64,000 nucleotides of DNA from Candidatus Mediterraneibacter guildfordensis (GCA_019112735.1 DXIS01000039.1:40871-104870); one strand, 5' to 3'; counted from the stretch's first letter, positions 11,624-20,602 are shown. The notes: generated by a model from the letters alone, not told the origin. Numbers and translations are program-made.

Positions 11624-12841
11624 ATGGTAAATATAGCAGTAATGGGATATGGAACCGTAGGCTCGGGCGTGGTGGAAGTCATCAATACCAACGGCGATGT
11701 GATCAACCAGCGTGCAGGGAACGAGATCAACATTAAATATGTGCTCGATCTTAGGGATTTCCCGGGAGACCCGATCCAGGAAAAGATCGTCCATGACGTG
11801 GATGTGATCATCAATGATCCGGAGATCCGCATCGTCGTGGAAGTGATGGGCGGCATCGAGCCGGCATATACATTTGTAAAACGCTGTCTGGAAGCGGGCA
11901 AGAGCGTTGTCACATCCAACAAAGCGCTGGTGGCGAAGCACGGGGCTGAGCTGCTCTCCATCGCCCGCGACCGGGAACTGAATTTTCTTTTCGAGGCGAG
12001 CGTCGGCGGCGGCATCCCGATCATCCGCGCGCTGAATTCTTCTCTGACTGCGGACCGGATCGAGGAGATCACCGGCATCCTGAACGGTACGACCAACTAT
12101 ATGCTGACCAAAATGTTCTACGAAGGCGCGGATTACGATGAGATCTTAAGAGAAGCGCAGGACAACGGATACGCGGAGCGCAATCCGGAAGCGGATGTGG
12201 AAGGATATGACGCGTGCCGCAAGATCGCGATCCTGTCATCCCTGATCTCCGGCCGTCAGGTAGATTATGAGGATATTTATACGGAAGGCATCACAAGGAT
12301 CACGAAGAAAGATATGCTGTATGCGAAAAAGCTGGGCATGACGATCAAGCTGATCGCTTCCAGCAAGCGGCACGGCGGCCATGTTCATGCGATCGTTGCG
12401 CCCATGCTTCTGAATAAAGATCACCCGCTTTACAGCGTGGATGATGTGTTCAATGCAGTGTTCGTACACGGAAATATGCTTGGCGACGCCATGTTCTACG
12501 GCAGCGGCGCGGGCAAACTCCCGACGGCCAGCGCGGTCGTGGCTGATGTGGTGGATGAGGCGAAACACCTTCAGCGCAACATCATGACCATGTGGAAAAA
12601 CGAAAAGCTTGAGCTTATGCCGAGCGAGGATATCGAGCGGCGGTTCTTTGTCCGCATTTCAGGCGCAAAAGAGGAGCGTTACAGTGAGGTTGCGTCTGTG
12701 TTCGGACCGGTGGAGCCGGTGACGCTGGAAGGGCTTGACGGCGAGTTCGGTTTTGTGACGGATGTGATGACAGAGCGTGAATATAAGGAGAAAGCGGCAA
12801 AGCTTGACGGGATCGTGCATATGATCCGTATAGAAGATTAA
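11624..12841 (+). CDS. hom: Homoserine dehydrogenase
   Basis: A 405-residue enzyme reducing aspartate semialdehyde to homoserine for threonine and methionine. The N-terminal NAD(P)-binding motif is VMGYGTVGSGVVE. The catalytic domain contains TSNKALVAKHG, FEASVGGGIPII and GILNGTTNYML, with EAQDNGYAERNPEADVEG as the family signature. Residues about 330-405 form an ACT-like regulatory domain (RRFFVRISGA ... MIRIED), so feedback by threonine is plausible. GAGAAGGAG precedes the ATG. The next gene, 45 bases on, probably gives the following step. Confidence 0.95.
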   Translation: MVNIAVMGYGTVGSGVVEVINTNGDVINQRAGNEINIKYVLDLRDFPGDPIQEKIVHDVDVIINDPEIRIVVEVMGGIEPAYTFVKRCLEAGKSVVTSNKALVAKHGAELLSIARDRELNFLFEASVGGGIPIIRALNSSLTADRIEEITGILNGTTNYMLTKMFYEGADYDEILREAQDNGYAERNPEADVEGYDACRKIAILSSLISGRQVDYEDIYTEGITRITKKDMLYAKKLGMTIKLIASSKRHGGHVHAIVAPMLLNKDHPLYSVDDVFNAVFVHGNMLGDAMFYGSGAGKLPTASAVVADVVDEAKHLQRNIMTMWKNEKLELMPSEDIERRFFVRISGAKEERYSEVASVFGPVEPVTLEGLDGEFGFVTDVMTEREYKEKAAKLDGIVHMIRIED

Positions 12842-12886
12842 GGGCGGATCACTGTCAGGTTACGGAAAAGAGAGCAGGAGTAGAGC

Positions 12887-14119
12887 ATGAAATATATTGT
12901 GATCTTATGTGACGGGATGGCAGACGATCTGCTGGAAGAACTGGACGGGCGCAGCCCGCTTGAAGCCGCGCATACGCCGAACATGGACCGGCTGGCGAAA
13001 ACCGCTGAGATCGGTATGGCCCGCACGGTCCCGGAAGGCATGGCGCCGGGCAGCGACACCGCCAATCTTTCAGTGATCGGCTATGATCCGAGAAAATATT
13101 ATTCCGGCAGGTCCCCGCTGGAGGCGCTCAGCATCGGGGCGGAAATGGGAGCGGACGACGTCTCCTTCCGCTGCAATCTGGTGACGCTGTCTGAAGAGGA
13201 AGACTGTTATGAAGACCGGATCATCCTGGACCACAGTTCAGGGGAGATCAGCACGGAGGATGCGGCGGTCCTTCTGGATGCCCTGAAGGAAGAATTTGGA
13301 AACGGGCAGGAGGCGGAACGTCCCTGCTACAGAAAAGGATATGATTTTTACGCAGGAACAAGCTACCGGCATCTGCTGATCTGGCACCACGGCCGGGTGA
13401 TGGAGCTGACGGCGCCCCACGATATCCTGACCAGAAGGATCGGGGAATATTTGCCGTCCGATCCGGTGCTCCGGGATATGATGGTCAGAAGTTATGATAT
13501 CCTGAAGGACCATCCGGTCAATGTGAAGCGGCGCGCGGAAGGAAAGAATCCGGCAAATTCCGCCTGGTTCTGGGGCGCGGGTACAAGACCGGCGCTTACA
13601 TCCTTTGAAGAGAAGAACGGCGTCAGAGGCGCCATGATCTCCGCAGTGGATCTCCTGAAAGGGATCGCGGTGGGGGCCGGTATGCACAATATTACAGTTG
13701 AAGGAGCCAACGGCGGCCTGAATACGAATTACCGGGGAAAAGGCGAAGCGGCGGTAAAAGCGCTGACAGATGACGGATATGATTTCGTCTATGTACACAT
13801 TGAAGCGCCGGATGAGATGGGGCATCAGGGAAGCATTGCCGATAAGATCGCCTCGATCGAGTATATTGATGAGCAGGTGATCGGCCCGGTGGCGGATGCG
13901 CTGGAAAAAGCCGGAGTGGATTTCCGTATGCTTGTCATGCCGGATCATCCGACACCGGTGCATGTGCGTACGCATACATCCGATCCGGTGCCGTATATGC
14001 TCTATGACAGCACAGCTCCGGTACAGGGAATGGAAAGCTATAACGAGAAGACCGGGAAAGAGACCGGGATATTTGTGGAAGAGGGGTACCGGCTTATCGA
14101 CCGGCTGCTTCAAAAATAA
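12887..14119 (+). CDS. ApgM-like alkaline-phosphatase-fold protein, probable homoserine kinase
   Basis: A 410-residue protein of the archaeal-type cofactor-independent phosphoglycerate mutase family. Metal ligand region ILCDGMAD (Asp9), candidate nucleophile Ser56 in PGSDTANLS, and the late motifs VHIEAPDEMGHQG and DHPTPV are seen. A bacterial branch of this family is known as proposed homoserine kinase because it sits beside hom/thrC where thrB is missing. Here it follows hom directly, and a separate classical gpmI exists at 63.3 kb, so a mutase role is less needed. GCAGGAG precedes the start. Phosphoglycerate mutase activity remains possible. Confidence 0.8.
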   Translation: MKYIVILCDGMADDLLEELDGRSPLEAAHTPNMDRLAKTAEIGMARTVPEGMAPGSDTANLSVIGYDPRKYYSGRSPLEALSIGAEMGADDVSFRCNLVTLSEEEDCYEDRIILDHSSGEISTEDAAVLLDALKEEFGNGQEAERPCYRKGYDFYAGTSYRHLLIWHHGRVMELTAPHDILTRRIGEYLPSDPVLRDMMVRSYDILKDHPVNVKRRAEGKNPANSAWFWGAGTRPALTSFEEKNGVRGAMISAVDLLKGIAVGAGMHNITVEGANGGLNTNYRGKGEAAVKALTDDGYDFVYVHIEAPDEMGHQGSIADKIASIEYIDEQVIGPVADALEKAGVDFRMLVMPDHPTPVHVRTHTSDPVPYMLYDSTAPVQGMESYNEKTGKETGIFVEEGYRLIDRLLQK

Positions 14120-14120
14120 A

Positions 14121-14340
14121 AAGGATTCTGGCGAAGTGAAAGATGCGTTCAGTTTCAGTTCGAGAATTGAAAAAAGCTAAGGGCGCGGACATTCAGTTAA
14201 AGTCAAAAAGAGAAATCGATGAACTCGTCTTCGACTCAGACAGCATCGATTTCTCTTTTAACACTGGATGTCCGCGCCCTAACCTTATTTATTAATTCTC
14301 TCAGATTCACTTAAACGCATCTTCACTTCGCCAGAATCTT
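14121..14340. repeat. 220-bp imperfect palindrome (long inverted repeat)
   Basis: The two halves are reverse complements over about 100 bases each. Outer arms: GATTCTGGCGAAGTGAA at 14124 against its complement ending at 14338; middle arms: TAGGGCGCGGACAT-like segment at 14178-14192 against ATGTCCGCGCCCTAA at 14268-14282; inner arms: AAAGAGAAATCGATG (14207-14221) against CATCGATTTCTCTTTT (14244-14259). The stop of the upstream gene is directly adjacent and no T-run follows the outer arm. I see no ORF in this stretch (14120-14490). It may be a MITE-like element, a structured RNA or an elaborate terminator. Confidence 0.85.
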
Positions 14341-14424
14341 CTTTCCGTCACGTTATCGAATGACAGATGTTTTGTGAGAACAAAGCTTCCCTGCGGTTAT
14401 GTAAAACCGGGTCGAAACGGAGGT

Positions 14425-14453
14425 TTGTAGAAAGTGTATGCTACGGGTAAAAT
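14425..14453 (+). promoter_or_regulatory. Putative promoter of the GNAT gene
   Basis: TTGTAG, 17-base spacer, TAAAAT, 37 bases before the acetyltransferase start. Confidence 0.45.
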
Positions 14454-14490
14454 AAAGGAATGACAACACATTAGAGAAGGAGAACAGATC

Positions 14491-14934
14491 ATGATCAGAG
14501 ATTTTACGTTTGAGGACAGGAAACTTTATGTGGAGATGGCTTCGGAGTTTTATCACTCACCGGTGGTCCTTCATCCGGTACCGGATGCTTTTTTTGAGAG
14601 GACGGCGGATGAGGCGCTCGGCTCTGATGCCTATGCGCAGATCTATATGCTTGAATGCGACGGGGAGCCGGCGGGATACGGCCTGACGGCAAAGACTTTT
14701 TCCCAGGAAGCAGGCGGATATGTGATCTGGCTTGAGGAGCTCTATATCAGGGAGCAGTTCCGTTCCAGAGGGCTTGGAAGCGAATTTTTTGCATATGTGG
14801 AAAAGAAGTATGCGGGGCAGGTGGCACGCTTCAGACTGGAAGTAGAAGAAGATAATGTGCGTGCGATATCTCTGTATAAGCGTCTGGGATACGAAGTCCT
14901 GGATTATACGCAGATGATAAAAGAGATCCGATAG
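14491..14934 (+). CDS. GNAT family N-acetyltransferase
   Basis: A 147-residue single-domain acetyltransferase. The fold's strand 4 and acetyl-CoA loop are visible as IWLEELYIREQFRSRGLGSEF (the R/Q-x-x-G-x-G/A motif is RSRGLG), followed by FRLEVEEDNVRAISLYKRLGYEVL, the usual C-terminal motif B. The substrate is unknown; a small molecule or a protein N-terminus are both possible. AGAAGGAG lies 8 bases before the ATG. It has its own promoter and no operon partner. Confidence 0.85.
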   Translation: MIRDFTFEDRKLYVEMASEFYHSPVVLHPVPDAFFERTADEALGSDAYAQIYMLECDGEPAGYGLTAKTFSQEAGGYVIWLEELYIREQFRSRGLGSEFFAYVEKKYAGQVARFRLEVEEDNVRAISLYKRLGYEVLDYTQMIKEIR

Positions 14935-14980
14935 AAGGTATACGTGTATACAATGCAGCTGAAATAATTTGAATCAGGCA

Positions 14981-15009
14981 TTGCATGTTATTGTGCAACA
15001 ATGTATAAT
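14981..15009 (+). promoter_or_regulatory. Promoter of the DUF5717-DUF5716-TPR module, with inverted repeat
   Basis: TTGCAT, 17-base spacer, perfect TATAAT. The -35 and spacer contain TTGCA-N7-TGCAA (14981-14997), a dyad that could be an operator. It lies 73 bases before the start of the module. Confidence 0.6.
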
Positions 15010-15081
15010 TTACAGTAGTGAAATTCTGCCCTTATATAAATATGTTTCGGGCGGAAGAAGAAATTTGAGTAGGTGACTGAT

Positions 15082-18000
15082 TTGAAGAATAAGATCAAGC
15101 GTTTTGCCAAAGGTGATTTTCATATTCCCCAGCCGGAGATTATTTTTCCGCAGACTCGTATTATCATGCGGGTGGGAGAAGGAGAAAAGTACAGAGGGAG
15201 TTTTTCGCTCCAGAACCAGGGGGAAGGGACGATCCGGGGAATTGTATATCCCTCTTCATACCGTGTACAGTGTGATGAGCAGGGGTTTGATGCGAATCCG
15301 GTCAATATTTATTATACATATGACGGAAGCGGGCTTGTGCCGGGGCATGTGGAGCACGGGAAGTTTACGATCGTATGCAATGGCGGCGAGTTCGACATTG
15401 CTTTTACGGCGATCATAGAGAAGCCCTATGTCATGACAAGCTACGGTAAAGTGCAGAGCCTGGATGATTTTAAAAAGCTTTCTTTCCGGGATTCGGCCGA
15501 GGCTGTGCGGCTGTTCCGGTCACGTGAATTCTATGAGATCCTGAAATATGAGGACAAGCGGATACAGGCCCTTTATGACAATATGCGCCGCTGGGAGCTG
15601 GATCAGCAGGCTCTGGAGGAATTCCTCGTCGGCTGCAAGCAGAAAGAGAAGATATTCCTGACGCTGGAGGAAGAGAGCAGGGCTTTCATGTCCCTGACAG
15701 AACCGCGGAAGGAAACTTTTGCGATCAAAAAGAACACCTGGGGATACCAGGAGATCGACGTGCGCACAGAGGGGGATTTCCTCTATGTTGAGCATACGCG
15801 GATCACGACGGAGGAGTTTATCGGCAATTCATACCGTCTTGAATATTTCCTTGACACAGAAAAGCTTCACAGGGGCAGCAATTTCGGACGGGTGATCCTG
15901 GAGTCCCCGTATGAGACGCTGACCTATGAGGTAGTTGTCGAGAAGGATATCGTGCGCGATGAGGACCGGCGGGCGAATGACCGGGAATTCGCGGGTATTG
16001 TCAGAAATTATCTGAAATACGAGGGCGGAAAACTTACGCTTGAAGAGTGGACGGACGAAGCGGTGCGCCGGATCATGCATCTGCGGGACATGGACGGAAG
16101 CAATGAGTTCTACCTTCTTGCCCATGCGCATATCTGTCTGATCGGCGGACGTACGGACGAGGCGAAAATGCTTCTTGAATCATACAATTACAACCGGTTC
16201 GCGATCGGAAAGGATGTGGAGCTCAGCTCCTATTATCTGTATCTGACGACATTCCTCTCCAGTGATTCAATCGGCCAGCGGAAGGTTGCCGAGGAGCTGT
16301 CAAAAACATTTATCAAGAATCCGGACAGCTGGAAGATCCTCTGCATGCTCGTGGATGTGGATTCGGAGTACAAGATCTACAGTGAGCGGCTCCATGCTCT
16401 GGAAAAACAGTTTTATGAAGAGAAATCCCACAGCATCTGGTTCTATTTTCAGGCGTTCCGGTGCTACAGGGATAAGAGCTCTTCTCTGAAGAAGCTCGGT
16501 GAATTTGAGATCCGCGTTCTTCTTTTTGCGGTCAGACATAAGCTGATGACCCGGGAACTGGCGCTTTATACGGCCAACCTTGCCAGCCAGATGAAGTCAT
16601 TTGATAAACATCTGTACAATGTGCTTGTACAGTCGTACAACATGTATAATGAATCCATGATCCTGACGTCGATCTGTACGCTCCTTATAAAAGGGAACTG
16701 TATGGACAGCCGTTATTTTAAATGGTTCGAGAAAGCGGTCGAGGAAGAACTTAAGATCGCCCAGCTTTATGAGTATTATATGGGAACCGTGACGCCGTCC
16801 GCGTTCCAGAAACCGCTGCCGAGATCTGTATACCTGTATTTTATGCACGGCAACAATCTGGATTATCATAAATGTGCGTTTTTATATTCCAATCTGATCA
16901 CGTACGAGGATGAAGCGAGCGAGATCTATGCGCATTACAGAGATGAGATGGAAGCATTCGCATGGAACCAGCTGGACCGCCGGAATGTGGATGCGCAGCT
17001 TAGGATCATCTATAAGAGGTTTGTGGTAGAGTCTGCGATGAATCCGGAACGGATTAAAGCGCTTTATGATGTATGCCATGCATACTGGATCACGACCAAG
17101 GTGCCGGATATGAAGTTTATCCATGTGATCGCGGAAGATGGAACGATCACTCAGAAGGCGCCTTATACGGACAACGGGGCAAGAGTGTTCCTTTATGCCA
17201 AGACGGACCGTCTCGTATGGGAGGGTAAAGACGGCAGACACTACACAGACTCGATCCCGTACGAGAGCAAGCGTCTCTTCTATGAGCTCCGTTACATGGA
17301 TATGTGCAGGAAATATATCAACGGTCTCAGAAGGACACGGGAAGAGGAACAGACGCAGGAACTTACGCTTGAGACGGTTCATGAGAAAGGCGTGGAGAAC
17401 TACGGCGAAGATGAGCTCCTGGGGCTGTGCAGCCGGACGATCCGTGAAAATAATTATGAGAATGACGATTTCCTTACCTATGTCTGCTTTAAGCTTTTTA
17501 AAGACGGACAGTATGATAAGGTGATCCTTACATATCTGGCGAATTTCTACTGCGGGGCTACATCAGATATGAAGCTTCTGTGGAGAGAGGCCCGGGATTA
17601 TGAGGTGCATACGCACAAGCTGGCGGAACGGATCCTGACCCAGATGCTTTTCTCGGAGGAGATTTTCCAGGAGGCGCAGATTTTTGAGCAGTATTATGCC
17701 GAAGGAGCGTATTTCCGCCTGCAGCAGGCGTATCTGACCTATGTCTCCCGGGAATATGTGGTAGAAGACCGGAAGATCGGGCGCAGCGTCATTGATATTA
17801 TATGTAAAGAGTATGAAAAGGGCGAGGAGACCGGCGATATCTGCAAGATCGCCGTGCTGAAATACTATGCGGACAGAGAGTATGGCGCCCAGACAAGGAA
17901 AACACTGAAGAAATTTCTCCAGGAGCTGTGCGGCAGACAGATTTATTTCCCGTTCTTCCTTTCTTATGAAAAAGAATGGCTGATCGAGCTGCAGCTGTGG

Positions 18001-18375
18001 GATAAGACGCTGATCGAATACAAAGGTCAGAAAGGCAGCAGGGTTATGCTGTATTACCAGCTCCAGAAAGGCGGAGACGAGGGAACGGATTACTCAACGG
18101 AGATCCTGACCCCGATGTATGAGAATCTTTACGTGAAGAAGTTTGTCCTTTTTGCAAACGAAAGACTCAGATACTATTTTAAAGAAACAATAGACGGCAA
18201 TTCATATCGCAGCGAGAAGGAAACCTGTGTGCGGGAAACAGAACATGGCGAACAGGGAAGATATGGACGTCTGAATGATATCCTGACAGAGAGTGACAAG
18301 ATCGAGCGCCGGAAGAAGATGCAGGCGTATGCGCTTGAAGATGCGGTGGCGGCTCATATGTTCGCACAGGAGTAA
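15082..18375 (+). CDS. Giant 1097-residue protein of unknown function (resembles DUF5717)
   Basis: I recognise this only as a Clostridial family of unknown function, from memory DUF5717. The start is a short basic stretch, then residues about 20-105 look like a beta-sandwich (IIMRVGEGEKYRGSFSLQNQG ending FDIAFTAIIEKP), and a second beta-rich part lies at 215-300. Much of the rest, about 300-900, is helical with repeat-like Tyr/Leu/Ala patterns, suggesting TPR- or HEAT-type solenoids. No signal peptide or membrane segment, so cytosolic. TTG 15082 (MKNKIKRFAKGDF) is preferred because AGGTGA lies 6 bases upstream; GTG 15073 would overlap that site. It is 15 bases ahead of an Hsp70-like gene. Confidence 0.75.
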   Translation: MKNKIKRFAKGDFHIPQPEIIFPQTRIIMRVGEGEKYRGSFSLQNQGEGTIRGIVYPSSYRVQCDEQGFDANPVNIYYTYDGSGLVPGHVEHGKFTIVCNGGEFDIAFTAIIEKPYVMTSYGKVQSLDDFKKLSFRDSAEAVRLFRSREFYEILKYEDKRIQALYDNMRRWELDQQALEEFLVGCKQKEKIFLTLEEESRAFMSLTEPRKETFAIKKNTWGYQEIDVRTEGDFLYVEHTRITTEEFIGNSYRLEYFLDTEKLHRGSNFGRVILESPYETLTYEVVVEKDIVRDEDRRANDREFAGIVRNYLKYEGGKLTLEEWTDEAVRRIMHLRDMDGSNEFYLLAHAHICLIGGRTDEAKMLLESYNYNRFAIGKDVELSSYYLYLTTFLSSDSIGQRKVAEELSKTFIKNPDSWKILCMLVDVDSEYKIYSERLHALEKQFYEEKSHSIWFYFQAFRCYRDKSSSLKKLGEFEIRVLLFAVRHKLMTRELALYTANLASQMKSFDKHLYNVLVQSYNMYNESMILTSICTLLIKGNCMDSRYFKWFEKAVEEELKIAQLYEYYMGTVTPSAFQKPLPRSVYLYFMHGNNLDYHKCAFLYSNLITYEDEASEIYAHYRDEMEAFAWNQLDRRNVDAQLRIIYKRFVVESAMNPERIKALYDVCHAYWITTKVPDMKFIHVIAEDGTITQKAPYTDNGARVFLYAKTDRLVWEGKDGRHYTDSIPYESKRLFYELRYMDMCRKYINGLRRTREEEQTQELTLETVHEKGVENYGEDELLGLCSRTIRENNYENDDFLTYVCFKLFKDGQYDKVILTYLANFYCGATSDMKLLWREARDYEVHTHKLAERILTQMLFSEEIFQEAQIFEQYYAEGAYFRLQQAYLTYVSREYVVEDRKIGRSVIDIICKEYEKGEETGDICKIAVLKYYADREYGAQTRKTLKKFLQELCGRQIYFPFFLSYEKEWLIELQLWDKTLIEYKGQKGSRVMLYYQLQKGGDEGTDYSTEILTPMYENLYVKKFVLFANERLRYYFKETIDGNSYRSEKETCVRETEHGEQGRYGRLNDILTESDKIERRKKMQAYALEDAVAAHMFAQE

Positions 18376-18390
18376 GGAGGTTGTTTTTTC

Positions 18391-19674
18391 ATGGGACAGG
18401 GCAGTATTATAGGCTATGAAATAAATGAAAAGACATGTCAGATCAGTTTTTATAATGAACAGCAGATGGAGCCGGATACACTGGAGGTGGATGCGGATAA
18501 CTTCCAGATCCCGCTTATCATCGGGAAACTGCGCGATACATGGGCGTACGGAAAAGAGGCGAAGCGTCTTGGCTCGATAAAAGAGGGATTTACCGTGACG
18601 CGTCTGCTGAGCAAAAGCCTGGCGGGCGAGCGCATTGAATTCGGGGAGGAGACATATGACGCGGAGTGGCTTCTGTCACAGTTTATCAGGATGTCCCTTC
18701 AGTCCTTTCAGGAAATCGACGGCATCGTCTTTACCGTACCGGTTTTATCAGAGAAACTGGCACAGATGCTCCGCGGGATCGCGGTAGGGATGAATATTGA
18801 TAAGAGACATATTTTCATCCAGGATTATAAAGAGAGCTTTTGTAATTACCTGTTTTACCAGCCCAAAGAACTCTGGCAGTATGACGCGGCGCTGTTCTGC
18901 TGCGACCGCAATGAGATCAGAGCGTACATGCTGCGCAGGCTGAAGCCGGGGCTGGGCGGCGGAAAGACGACTTTTGTGACGGTGGATGAAGTGGCGAGCG
19001 CGCATATGAAAGAGCTTGCAATGGTCTATCCGGTCCTCAATGAGGACAAGGCAAAAGAAGCGGATGCCATGTTCAGCAGGTTTATCGAAAGCGTATTTGA
19101 CAAGAGGATCGTATCTGCGGTATTTCTCACCGGTGAAGGATTTGAAAACAACTGGTATCCTAGGTCGCTCCGCGTACTCTGCAACGGCCGGAGGGCCTTT
19201 ATCGGGAACAATCTGTACAGCAAGGGCGCATGCTACACAGCCTACAGAAAGCTGTACATGCATATTGAAAATCCGGTCTATCTTTCCGAGGGCAAGCTGA
19301 CCGATCAGATCACGGTCAATATGCGGGTGGACGGACAGGAGATGTGGTATCCGATCGTGTCGTGGGGGGCGCACTGGTATGAGTCAAACAATCAGTGGGA
19401 AGTGCTCTGCGAGGATACGAAAGATATTGAACTGCATATCGAATCTCTGATCCAGGGAAATGTCAGGACGGAGAAGATTTCTCTTGCGAATTTCCCAAGA
19501 CGGTCCGAGTATTCAATGAGACTGCAGCTGGAGACCCAGTTCCTTGATGAAAAAACATGCAGGATCACGGTCCGCGACGCCGGGTTCGGAGATTTCTTCC
19601 CGTCAACAGATTCGCAGGCGGAGAAGACGATACATTTAGGAGGAAATGATGGGAAATTTAGTTCTTTGTCATGA
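18391..19674 (+). CDS. Degenerate Hsp70/actin-like protein (resembles DUF5716)
   Basis: A 427-residue protein whose layout follows Hsp70: phosphate-1-like strand IIGYEINEKTCQISFYN (residues 5-21), FTVPVLSEK (about 113-121), a phosphate-2-like strand AALFCCDRNEIRAYML (about 166) and VFLTGEGFENNWYP (about 245). The glycine-rich ATP loops (GTTNS, DLGGGT) are missing, so ATP hydrolysis is doubtful. The last 110 residues, with GNVRTEKISLANFPRR and TCRITVRDAGFGDFF, match the pattern of the Hsp70 substrate-binding beta domain. AAGGAGG precedes the ATG. It is translated between the giant protein and the TPR protein. The Hsp70 relation is my inference from pattern; the DUF number is from memory. Confidence 0.7.
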   Translation: MGQGSIIGYEINEKTCQISFYNEQQMEPDTLEVDADNFQIPLIIGKLRDTWAYGKEAKRLGSIKEGFTVTRLLSKSLAGERIEFGEETYDAEWLLSQFIRMSLQSFQEIDGIVFTVPVLSEKLAQMLRGIAVGMNIDKRHIFIQDYKESFCNYLFYQPKELWQYDAALFCCDRNEIRAYMLRRLKPGLGGGKTTFVTVDEVASAHMKELAMVYPVLNEDKAKEADAMFSRFIESVFDKRIVSAVFLTGEGFENNWYPRSLRVLCNGRRAFIGNNLYSKGACYTAYRKLYMHIENPVYLSEGKLTDQITVNMRVDGQEMWYPIVSWGAHWYESNNQWEVLCEDTKDIELHIESLIQGNVRTEKISLANFPRRSEYSMRLQLETQFLDEKTCRITVRDAGFGDFFPSTDSQAEKTIHLGGNDGKFSSLS

Positions 19675-20416
19675 CAGACGCGCAGTACATCCTTTTGAGA
19701 TCACAAGAATACACTGCCGGATCTATACAATTGAAGAATTGTGTTATTACCTCTGCAATAATCTGTACCTGATCGATTATACGATCATGAATGAACAGTT
19801 GTGCGGCTGGCTGGAAGAGGAACTGGGGATGGACCGCCTTGCTTCAGAACTCCGGGATCTGCTCCGTCTCAGAGGATCGGTGGAGAAATTCGTCATTACG
19901 ATACTGAAGGCGTCCAGGATCTATAAAGAGCAGGAAATGATCCGCATCCAGAATGTACTGGAACATCTCAAAAACCAGAAAGATATCGAGCGTCAGAAAT
20001 ATAAAGGCGACAATCTTCTGGAAAGCGGTGAGGTGGAAGAGGCGATCCTGGTGTATCAGGCCATCCTCAACCAGGAAAAGGATGAATCCGTCGATAATAA
20101 ATTCTACGGCGGCGTATATGCAGGACTTGGCGCCGGATACGGCAGGCTGTTCCTCTATCAGGAGGCGGCCCGTATGTATGACCGGGCTTATCAGCTCACC
20201 GGCGATAAATCGCTTATAAAACCGTATCTGTACGCGTCCTATAAATATATGTCCCTTGAGGAATACCATATCCTGATCACCAAGCAGGACGAATATATGG
20301 AGATCAATGCCCAGATGCGGCGGGAGATCGATGAGATCAAAAAGGAGCTTCCGGATGAGACAGGACCGGAATATCTGGAGAAATGGAAACGCCAGCACCG
20401 GAGGAACCACTCCTGA
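19649..20416 (+). CDS. TPR-type protein, third gene of the DUF5717/DUF5716 module
   Basis: A 255-residue cytosolic protein without signal peptide. The N-terminal third (IEELCYYLCNNLYLID, MDRLASELRDLLRLRG) is helical. Residues about 110-200 carry two or three TPR-like units: GDNLLESGEVEEAILVYQAIL, VYAGLGAGYGRLFLYQEAARM and YDRAYQLTGDKSLIKPYLYA. The C-terminus is a charged helix. The start at 19649 has AGGAGG 5 bases upstream, and the gene overlaps the Hsp70-like gene by 26 bases, so translation is probably coupled. TPR proteins often partner Hsp70s, which fits the neighbour. Function unknown. Confidence 0.7.
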   Translation: MGNLVLCHDRRAVHPFEITRIHCRIYTIEELCYYLCNNLYLIDYTIMNEQLCGWLEEELGMDRLASELRDLLRLRGSVEKFVITILKASRIYKEQEMIRIQNVLEHLKNQKDIERQKYKGDNLLESGEVEEAILVYQAILNQEKDESVDNKFYGGVYAGLGAGYGRLFLYQEAARMYDRAYQLTGDKSLIKPYLYASYKYMSLEEYHILITKQDEYMEINAQMRREIDEIKKELPDETGPEYLEKWKRQHRRNHS

Positions 20417-20492
20417 TCCCCGTGTAAAGTCAGAGCGGAAGGAAAATGCAAAGAAACGCCCTCTGTCAGGACCTACGTTGTAAAACTAAGGT

Positions 20493-20521
20493 TTGACAGG
20501 GGGATTTTCATGTGATAGAAT
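20493..20521 (+). promoter_or_regulatory. Promoter of the amino-acid ABC operon
   Basis: TTGACA, 17-base spacer, TAGAAT. An imperfect inverted repeat (CCCTCTGTCAGGACCT at 20459 against AGGTTTGACAGGGGG to 20503) covers the -35. Confidence 0.65.
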
Positions 20522-20524
20522 ACA

Positions 20525-20540
20525 ACAGTAACTTTACTGT
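20525..20540. promoter_or_regulatory. Palindromic operator candidate
   Basis: ACAGTAA-CT-TTACTGT: 7-base perfect arms, four bases after the -10 box, at the expected transcription start. A related half, ACAGTGA, follows at 20544. This fits a repressor site for the transporter. Confidence 0.45.
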
Positions 20541-20602
20541 GGTACAGTGACTCATTGGTAAAGAAAAAAAGCGGGCCGGTCAGTCCGGTGATGGAGGTTA
20601 TT

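Noticed and set aside
14121..14340. The large palindrome as a tRNA or CRISPR repeat
   Set aside because: No cloverleaf with TTCG arm and CCA, and only two copies in inverted order with no spacer array.
20459..20505. Inverted repeat CCCTCTGTCAGGACCT / AGGTTTGACAGGGGG first taken for a terminator
   Set aside because: It contains a better-matching -35 box (TTGACA) with TAGAAT 17 bases on, and no T-run, so I list it as part of a promoter region.
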